DNA from: Phocaeicola sp. | Lineage (GTDB): Bacteria > Bacteroidota > Bacteroidia > Bacteroidales > Bacteroidaceae | Direction of reading: 5' to 3' | NCBI GenBank assembly: GCA_022764505.1 | Contig: JALEQJ010000008.1 | Span: 1-63,719, forward strand | Length of the DNA: 63,719 nt | Part shown: positions 27,321-35,824 of the stretch, piece by piece | How the letters are laid out: each line of letters opens with the position of its first letter | Numbering within the stretch: position 1 is the stretch's first letter | The notes under the pieces: generated by a model | Told to the model about the DNA's origin: nothing | The model's database searches: none | What the model saw: the letters and a program-made list of their open reading frames with translations, nothing else | Translations under genes and position numbers: made by a program

Positions 27321-27824
27321 ATGGCAGTGAGTAAGAAAGAATATGATATTTCGGAACTACAGCAAAAGGCAGAAAGTTACTGTGCGAGGGCAGAACACTG
27401 CGCATCTGAGGTCGCCAAGAAGTTGAGTCTTTGGGGGGCTAGTCCACTGATTACAAAAAAAATTATAGAGCAATTGTACGAAGAAGACTACTTGAATGAT
27501 GAACGTTATTGTCGAGCTTACGTGCATGATAAGTCTAAACTCAATAAATGGGGGCAACGAAAAATAGGCTTGTCCTTGCGTATGAAAGGCTTACCTTCGG
27601 ACTGTATAGATGATGCCTTGGAAGAAATAGACGAAGAGGAGTATAATGATACTTTAATGCAACTGTTGCTGAAAAAAATGCGTACTACCAAAGCTTCTTC
27701 TGTATATGTTTTGAGAGAAAAGCTCATACGGTTTGCCTTGGGTCGTGGTTACGATATGAATGAAATAATAGAATGTTTAGATATAAATAGCGAAGAATTA
27801 AATGACTATTTGGAGGAACATTAA
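27321..27824 (+). CDS. recX: Regulatory protein RecX
   Basis: 167 residues, made of three-helix repeats as in RecX: CARAEHCASEVAKKLSLWG, DYLNDERYCRAYVHDKSKLNKWGQRKI and KLIRFALGRGYDMNEI. RecX proteins bind and restrain RecA filaments. The gene starts 2 bp after prmC and overlaps the comF gene by 23 bp, so it belongs to the GSCFA-to-comF operon. recA itself is not in the window. Confidence 0.9.
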   Translation: MAVSKKEYDISELQQKAESYCARAEHCASEVAKKLSLWGASPLITKKIIEQLYEEDYLNDERYCRAYVHDKSKLNKWGQRKIGLSLRMKGLPSDCIDDALEEIDEEEYNDTLMQLLLKKMRTTKASSVYVLREKLIRFALGRGYDMNEIIECLDINSEELNDYLEEH

Positions 27825-28485
27825 ACGTTTTTTTATTCCACACATTTGTCCCTTGTGCGGGCATAGACTGATGGAGGACGAACTGAATCTTTGTACGGAC
27901 TGTAGAATCAGTTTGCCTATGGTACCTACTTGTAAGGAAGCAAATGAACATTTTTTCTTGGCTACGCACGCTGTAGAAAAAGAGAAAGCTATGTTGTACT
28001 TTGATAAAGACGGTATCGTTTCGGATTTGTTGCACCAAATGAAGTACGGGCATAATGCTCAGCTCTGTAAACAAATGGGAGAGGAACTTTGTATTTATGC
28101 AGACCGTACAGCTTTCTTCAAGGATATTGATGTGTTGCTTCCTATTCCTCTTCACCCTGCACGACAGAAGGAGAGGGGCTACAACCAAAGTGAAGAGTTG
28201 GCAAAAGGCATAGCAGGGCGGGCATCATTGCCTGTCTGTACAGATGCACTGATACGTATTCACAATAACGCTACAAAGACCAAAACAAAATTATTCAGTA
28301 GAAGAGAGCATAACTCTTTCCTTTTTCAAGCAACTCCTCAAGCAAAAAATTTGCGCGGTAAGCACATTGCTCTCATAGACGATGTACTTACTACAGGAAC
28401 AACTCTTACTGAAGCCATAGATGCACTGAACCATATAGAAGAATTGCGTATAAGTGTAGTTACATTGGCAAGAGTACGTAGCTGA
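27802..28485 (+). CDS. ComF family phosphoribosyltransferase-like protein
   Basis: 227 residues. An N-terminal four-cysteine zinc site (CPLCG and CTDC, residues ~14-36) is followed by a type I phosphoribosyltransferase fold with LLPIPLHPARQKERGYNQSE and the PRPP loop IALIDDVLTTGTTLTEA. ComF/GntX proteins take part in DNA uptake in competent bacteria, but the molecular role in Bacteroidota is not known. It is the last gene of its operon, with 171 bp before the next gene. Confidence 0.9.
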   Translation: MTIWRNIKRFFIPHICPLCGHRLMEDELNLCTDCRISLPMVPTCKEANEHFFLATHAVEKEKAMLYFDKDGIVSDLLHQMKYGHNAQLCKQMGEELCIYADRTAFFKDIDVLLPIPLHPARQKERGYNQSEELAKGIAGRASLPVCTDALIRIHNNATKTKTKLFSRREHNSFLFQATPQAKNLRGKHIALIDDVLTTGTTLTEAIDALNHIEELRISVVTLARVRS

Positions 28486-28619
28486 TATTCTCTTCTCTTC
28501 CGGAAAGATATACACACTTCTGTCTTGAAGGAAGTCGGCTTTGGATCCATTTTTCATAGATTACTCTCTCAAAGAAAAGAAAATACGAGTAGGGTATGCC
28601 ATTGCATAATTATTTTTTT

Positions 28620-28627
28620 TACCTTTG
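28620..28627 (+). promoter_or_regulatory. -7 box for the DUF177-rpmF operon
   Basis: TACCTTTG, with an upstream TTG near 28602. It lies 29 bp before the GTG start of the DUF177 gene. Confidence 0.6.
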
Positions 28628-28656
28628 CGCACTGATTTGTGTAAATATAATTCAAC

Positions 28657-29199
28657 GTGGGACTGTTAGATGAGTATAAAATTCCGCTCAGAGATATGCA
28701 AGACCTTGTACGTACGTACAATTTTGCAATAGACGATGAGTTTTTTACAGCTATAGATGCGCCTGCGGTGAAACGTGGAAACTTAGATGTAGAGCTGTCT
28801 ATAAAAAAGAATATAGACTCTTTTACTTTGAGTTTTTATATAGAAGGAGATGTGGTTCTATCTTGTGATCGCTGTTTGGGAGATATGGATTATCCTATAG
28901 AAACAGAAGGAGAGCTGATAGTAAAGCTGGGCGATCATTTCTCGGACGATGACGAAATTATCATCATTCCGGAAGAAGAAGGACGCATAGACATTTCTTG
29001 GTATATTTACGAGTGGATAGCATTGGATATACCCATTCATCACGTTCACGAAGATGGAGAATGCGATGAAACTATGCTTCGCTACCTCTGCCAATACCAA
29101 ACAGAGGAAAGAGCAGATGCTACTGCAGAATCGGAAGAAAAAGAACAGCAGACCGACCCGCGTTGGGACGCTTTGAAAAAGATATTAAACAATAATTAA
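28657..29199 (+). CDS. YceD/DUF177 family protein
   Basis: 180 residues. The family signature CDRCLGDMDYPIE is near residues 70-82, and a second Cys-containing segment (DGECDETMLRYLCQY) follows. DUF177 proteins are nearly always encoded just upstream of rpmF, as here (11 bp gap), and are implicated in 23S rRNA or 50S subunit assembly in plants and bacteria. The start is a GTG, supported by the promoter position and the family N-terminus. Confidence 0.92.
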   Translation: MGLLDEYKIPLRDMQDLVRTYNFAIDDEFFTAIDAPAVKRGNLDVELSIKKNIDSFTLSFYIEGDVVLSCDRCLGDMDYPIETEGELIVKLGDHFSDDDEIIIIPEEEGRIDISWYIYEWIALDIPIHHVHEDGECDETMLRYLCQYQTEERADATAESEEKEQQTDPRWDALKKILNNN

Positions 29200-29210
29200 A
29201 TAGTAAGACA

Positions 29211-29396
29211 ATGGCACATCCCAAAAGAAGACAATCTAAGACAAGAACAGCGAAGAGAAGAACCCACGATAAAGCTGTAGCTCCTACTTTGGCTATCTGC
29301 CCAAACTGTGGCGAATGGCACGTATACCACACTGTATGTAATGCTTGTGGCTACTACAGAGGAAAAATTGCTATCGTGAAAGAAGCAGCTCTCTAA
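29211..29396 (+). CDS. rpmF: Ribosomal protein bL32
   Basis: 61 residues starting AHPKRRQSKTRTAKRR after Met, the normal bL32 N-terminus. Two Cys pairs (CPNCG at ~29 and CNACG at ~42) form a zinc ribbon, so this is the zinc-binding C+ form. A component of the large ribosomal subunit. It is cotranscribed with DUF177 and followed by a strong terminator. Confidence 0.98.
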   Translation: MAHPKRRQSKTRTAKRRTHDKAVAPTLAICPNCGEWHVYHTVCNACGYYRGKIAIVKEAAL

Positions 29397-29434
29397 TCGA
29401 GAACAGCAAATCTCCGAAACGCGTGTTTTATTGA

Positions 29435-29476
29435 GAGAATAAAGCCGGAGAGCTTCGGCTCTTCGGCTTTATTCTT
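29435..29476 (+). terminator. Terminator after rpmF
   Basis: AGAATAAAGCCG and CGGCTTTATTCT form a 12 bp stem that encloses a second small hairpin GAGC-TTCG-GCTC. It separates rpmF from fabH. Confidence 0.8.
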
Positions 29477-29503
29477 AGATGATTCACCTAAAACACCCCA
29501 ATC

Positions 29504-30502
29504 ATGGAAAAAATAAATGCGGTAATTACAGGTGTAGGTGGCTATGTCCCCGATTATGTACTTACCAACGAAGAACTCTCACGCATGGTAGATACCAGCG
29601 ATGAGTGGATTATGACACGTATCGGTGTAAAAGAACGTCGGATACTGAAAGAAGAAGGTTTAGGAACCTCTTATATGGCAAGAAAAGCCGTAAAGCAACT
29701 TTTGCAAAAAACAGGTGTGAAGCCGGAAGAAATAGACTGTATATTACTGGCTACTACGACCCCCGATTATAAATTCCCTTCTACAGCTTCTATCGTATCG
29801 GAAAAAGTAGGAGCTGTGAATGCTTTTGCAATGGATATATCTGCAGCTTGTTGTGGGTTTATCTATACATTGGACTTAGCAAGCACTATGATACAGAGTG
29901 GTCGCTATAAGAAAGTAGTAGTAGTGGGAGCAGACAAAATGTCTTCTATGGTAGATTACTCAGATCGTGCTACAGCACCTATTTTCGGAGATGGTGCCGC
30001 TGCAGTGATGCTGGAAGCTACTACAGAAGAGTTTGGTGTGTTGGATTCTATACTACGTACAGATGGAAAAGGACTGCCTTACCTGCACATGAAAGCGGGT
30101 GGTTCTGTTTGTCCTCCCTCTTATTTCTCCATAGATAACCAGATGCACTATATACACCAAGAAGGAAAAACCGTATTCAAGTATGCTGTGTCCAACATGT
30201 CTGCTGTAGTAACAGACTTGGCACAAAAGCATGGACTCAATGGAGACAACATTCATTGGGTAGTACCTCATCAAGCCAATTTGCGTATTATAGATGCAGT
30301 GGCACAACGCTTAGAGGTACCTATGGATCGTGTGATGATCAATATAGGCAGATATGGAAATACCAGTGCAGGAACTATACCTCTCTGTTTCTGGGATTAC
30401 GAAAAGCAAATGAAAAAAGGAGACAACCTCATACTGACAGCCTTTGGCGCAGGATTTACTTGGGGAGCTGTTTACTTAAAGTGGGGATACGATAGCAAAT
30501 AA
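29504..30502 (+). CDS. fabH: 3-oxoacyl-ACP synthase III
   Basis: 332 residues. FabH condenses acetyl-CoA (or a branched primer) with malonyl-ACP to begin fatty-acid synthesis. The catalytic triad is visible: Cys116 in DISAACCGF, His in VPHQANLRI (about 256), and Asn in [11 protein letters not shown] (about 286). The length is normal. Its position between rpmF and era is the usual Bacteroidales arrangement as I recall it; plsX, common next to rpmF elsewhere, is absent here. Confidence 0.97.
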   Translation: MEKINAVITGVGGYVPDYVLTNEELSRMVDTSDEWIMTRIGVKERRILKEEGLGTSYMARKAVKQLLQKTGVKPEEIDCILLATTTPDYKFPSTASIVSEKVGAVNAFAMDISAACCGFIYTLDLASTMIQSGRYKKVVVVGADKMSSMVDYSDRATAPIFGDGAAAVMLEATTEEFGVLDSILRTDGKGLPYLHMKAGGSVCPPSYFSIDNQMHYIHQEGKTVFKYAVSNMSAVVTDLAQKHGLNGDNIHWVVPHQANLRIIDAVAQRLEVPMDRVMINIGRYGNTSAGTIPLCFWDYEKQMKKGDNLILTAFGAGFTWGAVYLKWGYDSK

Positions 30503-30538
30503 GCATCTCGCACGAGAAAAATAAATCATAAAGCAAAG

Positions 30539-30582
30539 GTAGGCAGAGAGTGATTTACATAAAATCATCACTCCTGTCTACT
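30539..30582 (+). other. Stem-loop in the fabH-era gap
   Basis: GTAGGCAG pairs with CTGTCTAC (one G-U), and inside it GAGTGATT pairs with AATCatCACTC-type sequence with a small bulge. There is no T run, so it may be an RNA processing or leader structure and not a terminator. Confidence 0.4.
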
Positions 30583-30607
30583 TCGTCGCTTATCTATAGA
30601 AACCATT

Positions 30608-31492
30608 ATGGCACATAAAGCAGGATTTGTAAACATAGTAGGAAATCCCAATGTAGGAAAGTCTACACTCATGAATCTACTCATGGGTGAGCGTATTTCT
30701 ATTGCTACCTTCAAGGCACAGACTACCCGACATAGAATTATGGGGATACTGAATACGGACGAAATGCAAATCGTTTTTTCCGATACACCGGGCGTACTTA
30801 AACCCAACTATAAGTTGCAAGAATCTATGCTACAATTCTCTGAGTCTGCACTTAGTGATGCAGATGTGCTACTCTATGTTACGGATATCGTAGAGAAGCC
30901 GGATAAGAACATAGAATTTATAGAGAAAGTGCGACGTATGAGTGTACCTGTCATCGTGCTTATAAACAAGATAGATCTCGGAAACCAGGAAGTACTTACA
31001 CAAGTAGTAGAAAAATGGCATGAGCTATTGCCACAAGCAGATATTATACCTATTTCTGCTATAGCAAAGTTCAATGTGGATATAGTGATGAGGAAAATAA
31101 AAGACCTCATACCGGATAGCCCTCCTTACTTTGGCAAAGACCAGTGGACGGATAAGCCTGCACGCTTCTTCGTAACAGAGATTATCCGCGAGAAAATACT
31201 ACTGTATTATGATAAGGAAATACCTTACGCTACAGAAGTCGTAGTGGAGCAATTCAAAGAAGAGACCAAGACCATTCATATAAACGCCGTGATTTATGTA
31301 GAAAGAGATTCCCAGAAAGGCATCATCATAGGAAAACAAGGAAAGGCTTTGAAGAAAATAGCCACAGAAGCACGACGCACATTAGAGAAATTCTTCCAAA
31401 AAAGTATCTATATAGAAATCTTTGTAAAAGTGGACAAAGACTGGAGAAACTCAGAGAAAGAATTGAGAAATTTTGGATACCAATTAGATTAA
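30608..31492 (+). CDS. era: GTPase Era
   Basis: 294 residues. The G domain has GNPNVGKST (about 11-19), DTPG, and NKID; a C-terminal KH domain carries GIIIGKQGKALKKIATEAR. Era is needed for 16S rRNA maturation and 30S assembly. It lies 33 bp upstream of der, another ribosome-assembly GTPase, and the two are probably cotranscribed. Confidence 0.97.
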   Translation: MAHKAGFVNIVGNPNVGKSTLMNLLMGERISIATFKAQTTRHRIMGILNTDEMQIVFSDTPGVLKPNYKLQESMLQFSESALSDADVLLYVTDIVEKPDKNIEFIEKVRRMSVPVIVLINKIDLGNQEVLTQVVEKWHELLPQADIIPISAIAKFNVDIVMRKIKDLIPDSPPYFGKDQWTDKPARFFVTEIIREKILLYYDKEIPYATEVVVEQFKEETKTIHINAVIYVERDSQKGIIIGKQGKALKKIATEARRTLEKFFQKSIYIEIFVKVDKDWRNSEKELRNFGYQLD

Positions 31493-31525
31493 AAACGGCT
31501 GTGATAGCCGAAACACAAGGTAAAT

Positions 31526-32839
31526 ATGGCAAATTTAGTAGCAATAGTAGGACGCCCCAATGTGGGAAAGTCTACCTTATTCAATAGGCTGGTGAAAGCA
31601 CGCCAAGCCATCGTAAATGAACAAGCAGGAACCACCAGAGACCGCCAATATGGGAAAGCAGAATGGGTAGGAAAAGAGTTCTCTGTAGTAGATACAGGAG
31701 GCTGGGTGGTAAACTCGGACGATATTTTTGAGGAAGAAATACGTAAGCAAGTACTGTTGGCTATGGACGAAGCAGATGTTATTCTCTTCGTAGTAGACGT
31801 AGTAAATGGAGTAACAGACTTAGATGCCGAAGTAGCTACTATTCTGAGACGTTCTTCCAAACCTGTTATATTGGTAGCAAACAAAACAGACAATAACGAT
31901 TTACAATACAATGCTGCCGAATTTTATTCATTAGGCTTGGGAGATCCTTATTGTATCTCTGCTGTGAGCGGTAGTGGTACAGGAGAACTCTTGGACTTAT
32001 TGCTGACAAAGTTTCGCAAGGAAGCAGATGAGATTTTGGAAGAAGATATTCCACGTTTCGCAGTAGTAGGTCGCCCCAATGCAGGAAAGTCTTCTCTTAT
32101 CAATGCCTTTATAGGAGAGGATAGAAACATCGTAACAGACATAGCGGGAACTACAAGGGATTCTATTTATACAAGATATAACAAGTTCGGATTTGATTTC
32201 TACTTGGTAGATACGGCTGGTATCCGTAAGAAGAACAAGGTAAATGAAGACTTGGAATATTACTCTGTGATACGTTCTATCCGTTCTATAGAAAGCTCAG
32301 ATGTATGTATCTTGATGATAGATGCTACACGAGGCATAGAAGGACAAGATCTCAATATATTCTCACTCATCAATAGAAACCAAAAAGGATTGGTAGTAGT
32401 AGTGAATAAATGGGACTTGATAGAAGAAAAGACAGCCAAGGTAATGAAGAACTACGAAGAAGCTATCCGTAATAGATTTGCACCTTTCACAGACTTTCCC
32501 ATTATCTTTACTTCTGCCTTGACAAAACAACGTATATTTAAGGTATTGGAGATAGCCAAAGAGGTATATGTTGCACGCACGACCAAAATACCTACGGCAC
32601 GTCTTAACGAAGAGATGCTACCTCTTATAGAAGCATATCCACCACCTTCCAATAAAGGTAAGTACATCAAGATAAAGTATGTAACTCAATTACCCAATAC
32701 GCAAATACCTTCTTTCGTCTTCTTTGCCAATCTTCCACAATACGTGAAAGAACCTTATAAGCGTTTCTTGGAGAATAAAATCCGGGAAAAATGGAATTTA
32801 GAAGGTACGCCTATCAATATCTTTATCAGACAAAAATAA
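31526..32839 (+). CDS. der: GTPase Der (EngA)
   Basis: 437 residues with two consecutive G domains: GRPNVGKST near residue 8, DTGGW, NKTD, then GRPNAGKSS near residue 182, DTAGI, NKWD. A C-terminal KH-like domain follows. Der acts in 50S subunit assembly. All G motifs are intact in both domains. Confidence 0.97.
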   Translation: MANLVAIVGRPNVGKSTLFNRLVKARQAIVNEQAGTTRDRQYGKAEWVGKEFSVVDTGGWVVNSDDIFEEEIRKQVLLAMDEADVILFVVDVVNGVTDLDAEVATILRRSSKPVILVANKTDNNDLQYNAAEFYSLGLGDPYCISAVSGSGTGELLDLLLTKFRKEADEILEEDIPRFAVVGRPNAGKSSLINAFIGEDRNIVTDIAGTTRDSIYTRYNKFGFDFYLVDTAGIRKKNKVNEDLEYYSVIRSIRSIESSDVCILMIDATRGIEGQDLNIFSLINRNQKGLVVVVNKWDLIEEKTAKVMKNYEEAIRNRFAPFTDFPIIFTSALTKQRIFKVLEIAKEVYVARTTKIPTARLNEEMLPLIEAYPPPSNKGKYIKIKYVTQLPNTQIPSFVFFANLPQYVKEPYKRFLENKIREKWNLEGTPINIFIRQK

Positions 32840-32852
32840 AGAATCACAACAC

Positions 32853-33782
32853 GTGCAAGAAAGAGCAAGGTATAACGACTTTGGGTCGTTTATGGCTAAG
32901 CACTTTCCCTTTAAGGTGCAGAAAATCTCTATTCATGCAGGTTTTACCTGTCCCAATAGAGATGGTTCCAAAGGGAGAGGAGGCTGTACGTATTGCAATA
33001 ATCAAACATTTAATCCTGCCTATTGCCATACGGGAGAGAGTGTAATTTCCCAGTTGGAGCGTGGAAAAGCCTTCTTCGGAAAGAAGTATCCGGATATGCG
33101 CTATTTGGCGTACTTCCAAGCCTACTCCAATACCTATGGCGAGCTTCAGCATCTCATCAATCTATATGAGGAAGCATTGTCTGTAGATGGGGTAGTGGGA
33201 TTAGTGATAGGCACGCGTCCGGACTGTATGCCGGATAGCTTGCTTCATTATCTTGAGGCACTAAGTAAACGCACTTTCTTGATCGTAGAATATGGTATAG
33301 AAAGCGTGTATGATGCTACATTGCACCGTATTCGTAGAGGGCATAATTATGCTTGTACAGTAGATGCCATAGAGCGTACTGTGGCACGTGGCATCATTAC
33401 AGGTGGGCATCTTATCTTAGGTTTACCCAAAGAAAGCAGAGAAGACTTATTGCAGGCAGCCTCTATGCTCTCAGAGCTTCCTCTTTCTACCTTGAAACTA
33501 CACCAATTACAGATTATAAAAGGAACGCAGATGGCACGAGAGTATAGAGATACGCCATCGGACTTTCATTTGTATACCGTAGGAGAGTATATAGATTTAG
33601 CAATAGATTTTGTAGAGCGTTTACGTCCTGAAATTGTAGTAGAGAGATTCGCCTCTCAATCCCCCAAAGAATTACTTATAGCACCGGATTGGGGCTTGAA
33701 AAACTTTGAATTTACGCATCGTTTGGCAGCCAGAATGAAAGAACGAGATACGTGGCAGGGAAAATTCTATCATCGTGTATAA
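32853..33782 (+). CDS. TIGR01212 (YhcC-type) radical SAM protein
   Basis: 309 residues. The iron-sulphur cluster cysteines are in FTCPNRDGSKGRGGCTYCNN (residues ~28-47), the wider-spaced first Cys being characteristic of this family. Later segments VGLVIGTRPDCMPD and HLILGLPKESREDLL are typical radical SAM barrel strands. The reaction is unknown to me. The start is a GTG 13 bp after der; the next in-frame ATG is too far in to include the first cysteine with normal spacing. Confidence 0.9.
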   Translation: MQERARYNDFGSFMAKHFPFKVQKISIHAGFTCPNRDGSKGRGGCTYCNNQTFNPAYCHTGESVISQLERGKAFFGKKYPDMRYLAYFQAYSNTYGELQHLINLYEEALSVDGVVGLVIGTRPDCMPDSLLHYLEALSKRTFLIVEYGIESVYDATLHRIRRGHNYACTVDAIERTVARGIITGGHLILGLPKESREDLLQAASMLSELPLSTLKLHQLQIIKGTQMAREYRDTPSDFHLYTVGEYIDLAIDFVERLRPEIVVERFASQSPKELLIAPDWGLKNFEFTHRLAARMKERDTWQGKFYHRV

Positions 33783-33847
33783 GTCTTTCATACAAAGGCG
33801 GAAAAAATCTTCTAAAAAAACAATAAAACTTGCTTGCTTTTATTATT

Positions 33848-33855
33848 TATGTTTG
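33848..33855 (+). promoter_or_regulatory. -7 box for the small HTH protein
   Basis: TATGTTTG, about 100 bp ahead of the ATG at 33954, implying an unusually long leader for this window. Confidence 0.5.
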
Positions 33856-33861
33856 ATAAGT

Positions 33862-33889
33862 TTGTAAAGCATTGGTACAATGCTTACAA
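33862..33889 (+). promoter_or_regulatory. Leader hairpin ahead of the small HTH gene
   Basis: TTGTAAAGCATT and AATGCTTACAA pair around a GGTAC loop (one bulged A) just after the expected transcription start. A second weak ACAAG/CTTGT pairing lies at about 33899-33919. Possible mRNA stability or regulatory element. Confidence 0.5.
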
Positions 33890-33940
33890 GATTTATGCTA
33901 CAAGTAAGTATAAGCTTGTAAATACATAAATTAAATACAT

Positions 33941-33946
33941 AGGAGG
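33941..33946 (+). promoter_or_regulatory. Full-consensus Shine-Dalgarno AGGAGG
   Basis: AGGAGG, 7 bp before the ATG at 33954. Nearly all other starts in this window lack such a site, as is usual for Bacteroidota. Confidence 0.7.
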
Positions 33947-33953
33947 AAACACC

Positions 33954-34211
33954 ATGAGCAAAACTATTTCATTCAATGAATTAAGACGCATTAAGGATTC
34001 TTTGCCCAATGGAAGTATGCATCGCATTGCAGACGAATTGGGAATTACCGCAGACACTGTGAGAAACTTCTTCGGTGGGCAGAATTTCCAAGAGGGAAGT
34101 AGCGTAGGTATCCATATGGAGCCGGGTCCCGATGGTGGCATCGTAGTATTAGATGATACTACAATACTGGAGAAAGCATTAGAAATATTACAAGAAAATG
34201 CACACGTCTAA
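33954..34211 (+). CDS. Small helix-turn-helix DNA-binding protein
   Basis: 85 residues. A predicted helix-turn-helix is at about residues 21-38 (MHRIADELGITADTVRNFF), followed by a Gly-rich stretch and a C-terminal helix (TTILEKALEILQEN). I believe short proteins of this type occur broadly in Bacteroidales as annotated DNA-binding proteins of unknown target. It has its own promoter, a structured leader, a consensus Shine-Dalgarno and a terminator, suggesting high expression. Not an essential-looking component of any neighbouring operon. Confidence 0.8.
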   Translation: MSKTISFNELRRIKDSLPNGSMHRIADELGITADTVRNFFGGQNFQEGSSVGIHMEPGPDGGIVVLDDTTILEKALEILQENAHV

Positions 34212-34247
34212 GAGTAGACGAAAGAAAAATTGTTAGGAAAAGAATGT

Positions 34248-34287
34248 AAGCCGACCGATTTCTGAAAAGAAAAGGTCGGCTTTTTTA
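34248..34287 (+). terminator. Terminator after the small HTH gene
   Basis: AAGCCGACC and GGTCGGCTT form a 9 bp stem followed by a T run, 37 bp after the stop codon. Confidence 0.85.
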
Positions 34288-34370
34288 TTGCTATGCTCGC
34301 CCATTTTCCTCTTTTCTACCCTCAATTTCATAAAAAAAGAATAAAAATTTAGTTGTGGCGAAAAAAACAA

Positions 34371-34378
34371 TACTTTTG
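34371..34378 (+). promoter_or_regulatory. -7 box for the M48 protease gene
   Basis: TACTTTTG, with TTG at about 34353. It lies inside the upstream extension of the frame, so the ATG at 34403 is the start. Confidence 0.65.
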
Positions 34379-34402
34379 TCCTATAAACTACACAAGAACA
34401 AC

Positions 34403-35272
34403 ATGAAAAAAGTTTTTTTATCTCTGATGGCGGTTGCTACTCTTCTTTTGAGTGCCTGCTCCAGTGTACCTATTACAGGACGTAAACAACTCTCTTTGGT
34501 TTCAGACCAAGAAATTCTCACAAGCAGCCTCACACAATATAAAGATTATATGGGCAAAGCACCTCGTTCTAAAAACACAGTGCAGAGCGCACAAGTAACA
34601 CGCGTAGGGCAACGCATAGCCGCTGCTACAGAACAATACTTACGTGATCATGGTTTAGCAACCGAAGTCTCCAATTTTGCGTGGGAGTTTAACCTCATCA
34701 AGGAAGACCAAGTCAATGCGTTCTGTATGCCGGGTGGAAAAATCGTGGTGTACGAAGGGTTGATGAAAATTATTTCTTCGGACGATGAGCTTGCTGTGGT
34801 ACTAGGACACGAAGTTGCACACGCTGTAGCTAAGCATAGCAATGAGCGTATGAGCCAACAAATGATGGCACAGTATGGAGCGCAAGTTTTGGGAGGTCTT
34901 CTCTCAGGTAAGAGTGCTGCAACACAAGCCTTGGCGGGACAAGTGTACGGGCTGGGAGCGCAGTATGGTGTGATGCTTCCTTTCTCTCGTAAACACGAAA
35001 CAGAAGCAGACTATATGGGGTTAGTTTTGATGTATATGGCAGGTTATCAGCCGGAAGCTGCGGTTAATTTTTGGAAGAAAATGGCTGTAGCTGGTGGGGG
35101 TAATGCCACTCCGGAATTTATGAGCTCTCACCCCAGTGATGCTTCCCGCATCTCTTCTATACAAAAAATACTACCGGAGATTAAACAAAAATATCAGCAA
35201 TACGAACGTACAAAAGAACTTCCTGCTCCTGTGCGAAAACGCCCGGCAGCTACGAAACCTACTAGAAAATAA
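34403..35272 (+). CDS. M48 family metalloprotease, lipoprotein
   Basis: 289 residues. The zinc motif is HEVAHAVAKH (about residues 136-145) and the third ligand is in ETEADYMGL. The N-terminus MKKVFLSLMAVATLLLSACSS has a clear lipobox (LSAC), placing the enzyme in the periplasm on a membrane anchor. It resembles the LoiP/YcaL/BepA branch of M48, which degrades misassembled outer-membrane proteins; that role is inference. The C-terminus is basic and Pro-rich (APVRKRPAATKPTRK). Confidence 0.92.
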   Translation: MKKVFLSLMAVATLLLSACSSVPITGRKQLSLVSDQEILTSSLTQYKDYMGKAPRSKNTVQSAQVTRVGQRIAAATEQYLRDHGLATEVSNFAWEFNLIKEDQVNAFCMPGGKIVVYEGLMKIISSDDELAVVLGHEVAHAVAKHSNERMSQQMMAQYGAQVLGGLLSGKSAATQALAGQVYGLGAQYGVMLPFSRKHETEADYMGLVLMYMAGYQPEAAVNFWKKMAVAGGGNATPEFMSSHPSDASRISSIQKILPEIKQKYQQYERTKELPAPVRKRPAATKPTRK

Positions 35273-35301
35273 GTAGATGCAGAGGACTAAAACGATATAG
35301 C

Positions 35302-35793
35302 ATGAAAGAAAAGAAACTTAGATTACAAGCTATCAGAGAAATAGTAGAAAAAAGAGAGATAAGTAACCAAGAGGAGCTGGCAGAAGCTCTGAAAGAATTA
35401 GGGTATTCTCCTACGCAAGGAACCTTGTCTCGGGATTTGAAACAACTGAAAATAGTAAAGACCATCAATTTGGAAGGAAGATATGTATATGTTCTTCCGG
35501 ATTCGCTTTTCTTCAGACAACTGAGAAAAGAGGCTTACGTAGCTGTAGACAGTCATCATTCGGGCTTTATTTCTATAGAGTTTTCCGGAAATATGGCACT
35601 TATCAAGACACAGCCCAGCCATGCCAGCAGTTTGGCTTACTATATAGATAAGCAGGTGTTTCCGGAAATTATAGGAACCATAGCGGGAGATGATACTATT
35701 ATGATTTTGATACGTGAAGGAGTCTTGAAGCATGCCGTCCTTAACAGATTGCGGATAGTCATTCCCAGTATCCAAAAAATGGGGACAGTTTAA
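35302..35793 (+). CDS. argR: Arginine repressor ArgR
   Basis: 163 residues, normal length. The N-terminal winged helix carries the ArgR pattern RLQAIREIVEKREISNQEELAE and TQGTLSRDLKQLKIVK. The C-terminal half contains the arginine-binding/oligomerisation domain, ending in IAGDDTIMILIREG (the GTIAGDDT motif binds arginine). It would repress arginine-related genes when arginine is abundant. The next gene, 31 bp downstream, is an ArgC paralogue, so the pair is probably cotranscribed. I did not find a clear ARG box upstream by eye. Confidence 0.95.
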   Translation: MKEKKLRLQAIREIVEKREISNQEELAEALKELGYSPTQGTLSRDLKQLKIVKTINLEGRYVYVLPDSLFFRQLRKEAYVAVDSHHSGFISIEFSGNMALIKTQPSHASSLAYYIDKQVFPEIIGTIAGDDTIMILIREGVLKHAVLNRLRIVIPSIQKMGTV

Positions 35794-35824
35794 TGCCTTA
35801 GGAACCTGTCTATAAAAGAAAAGT

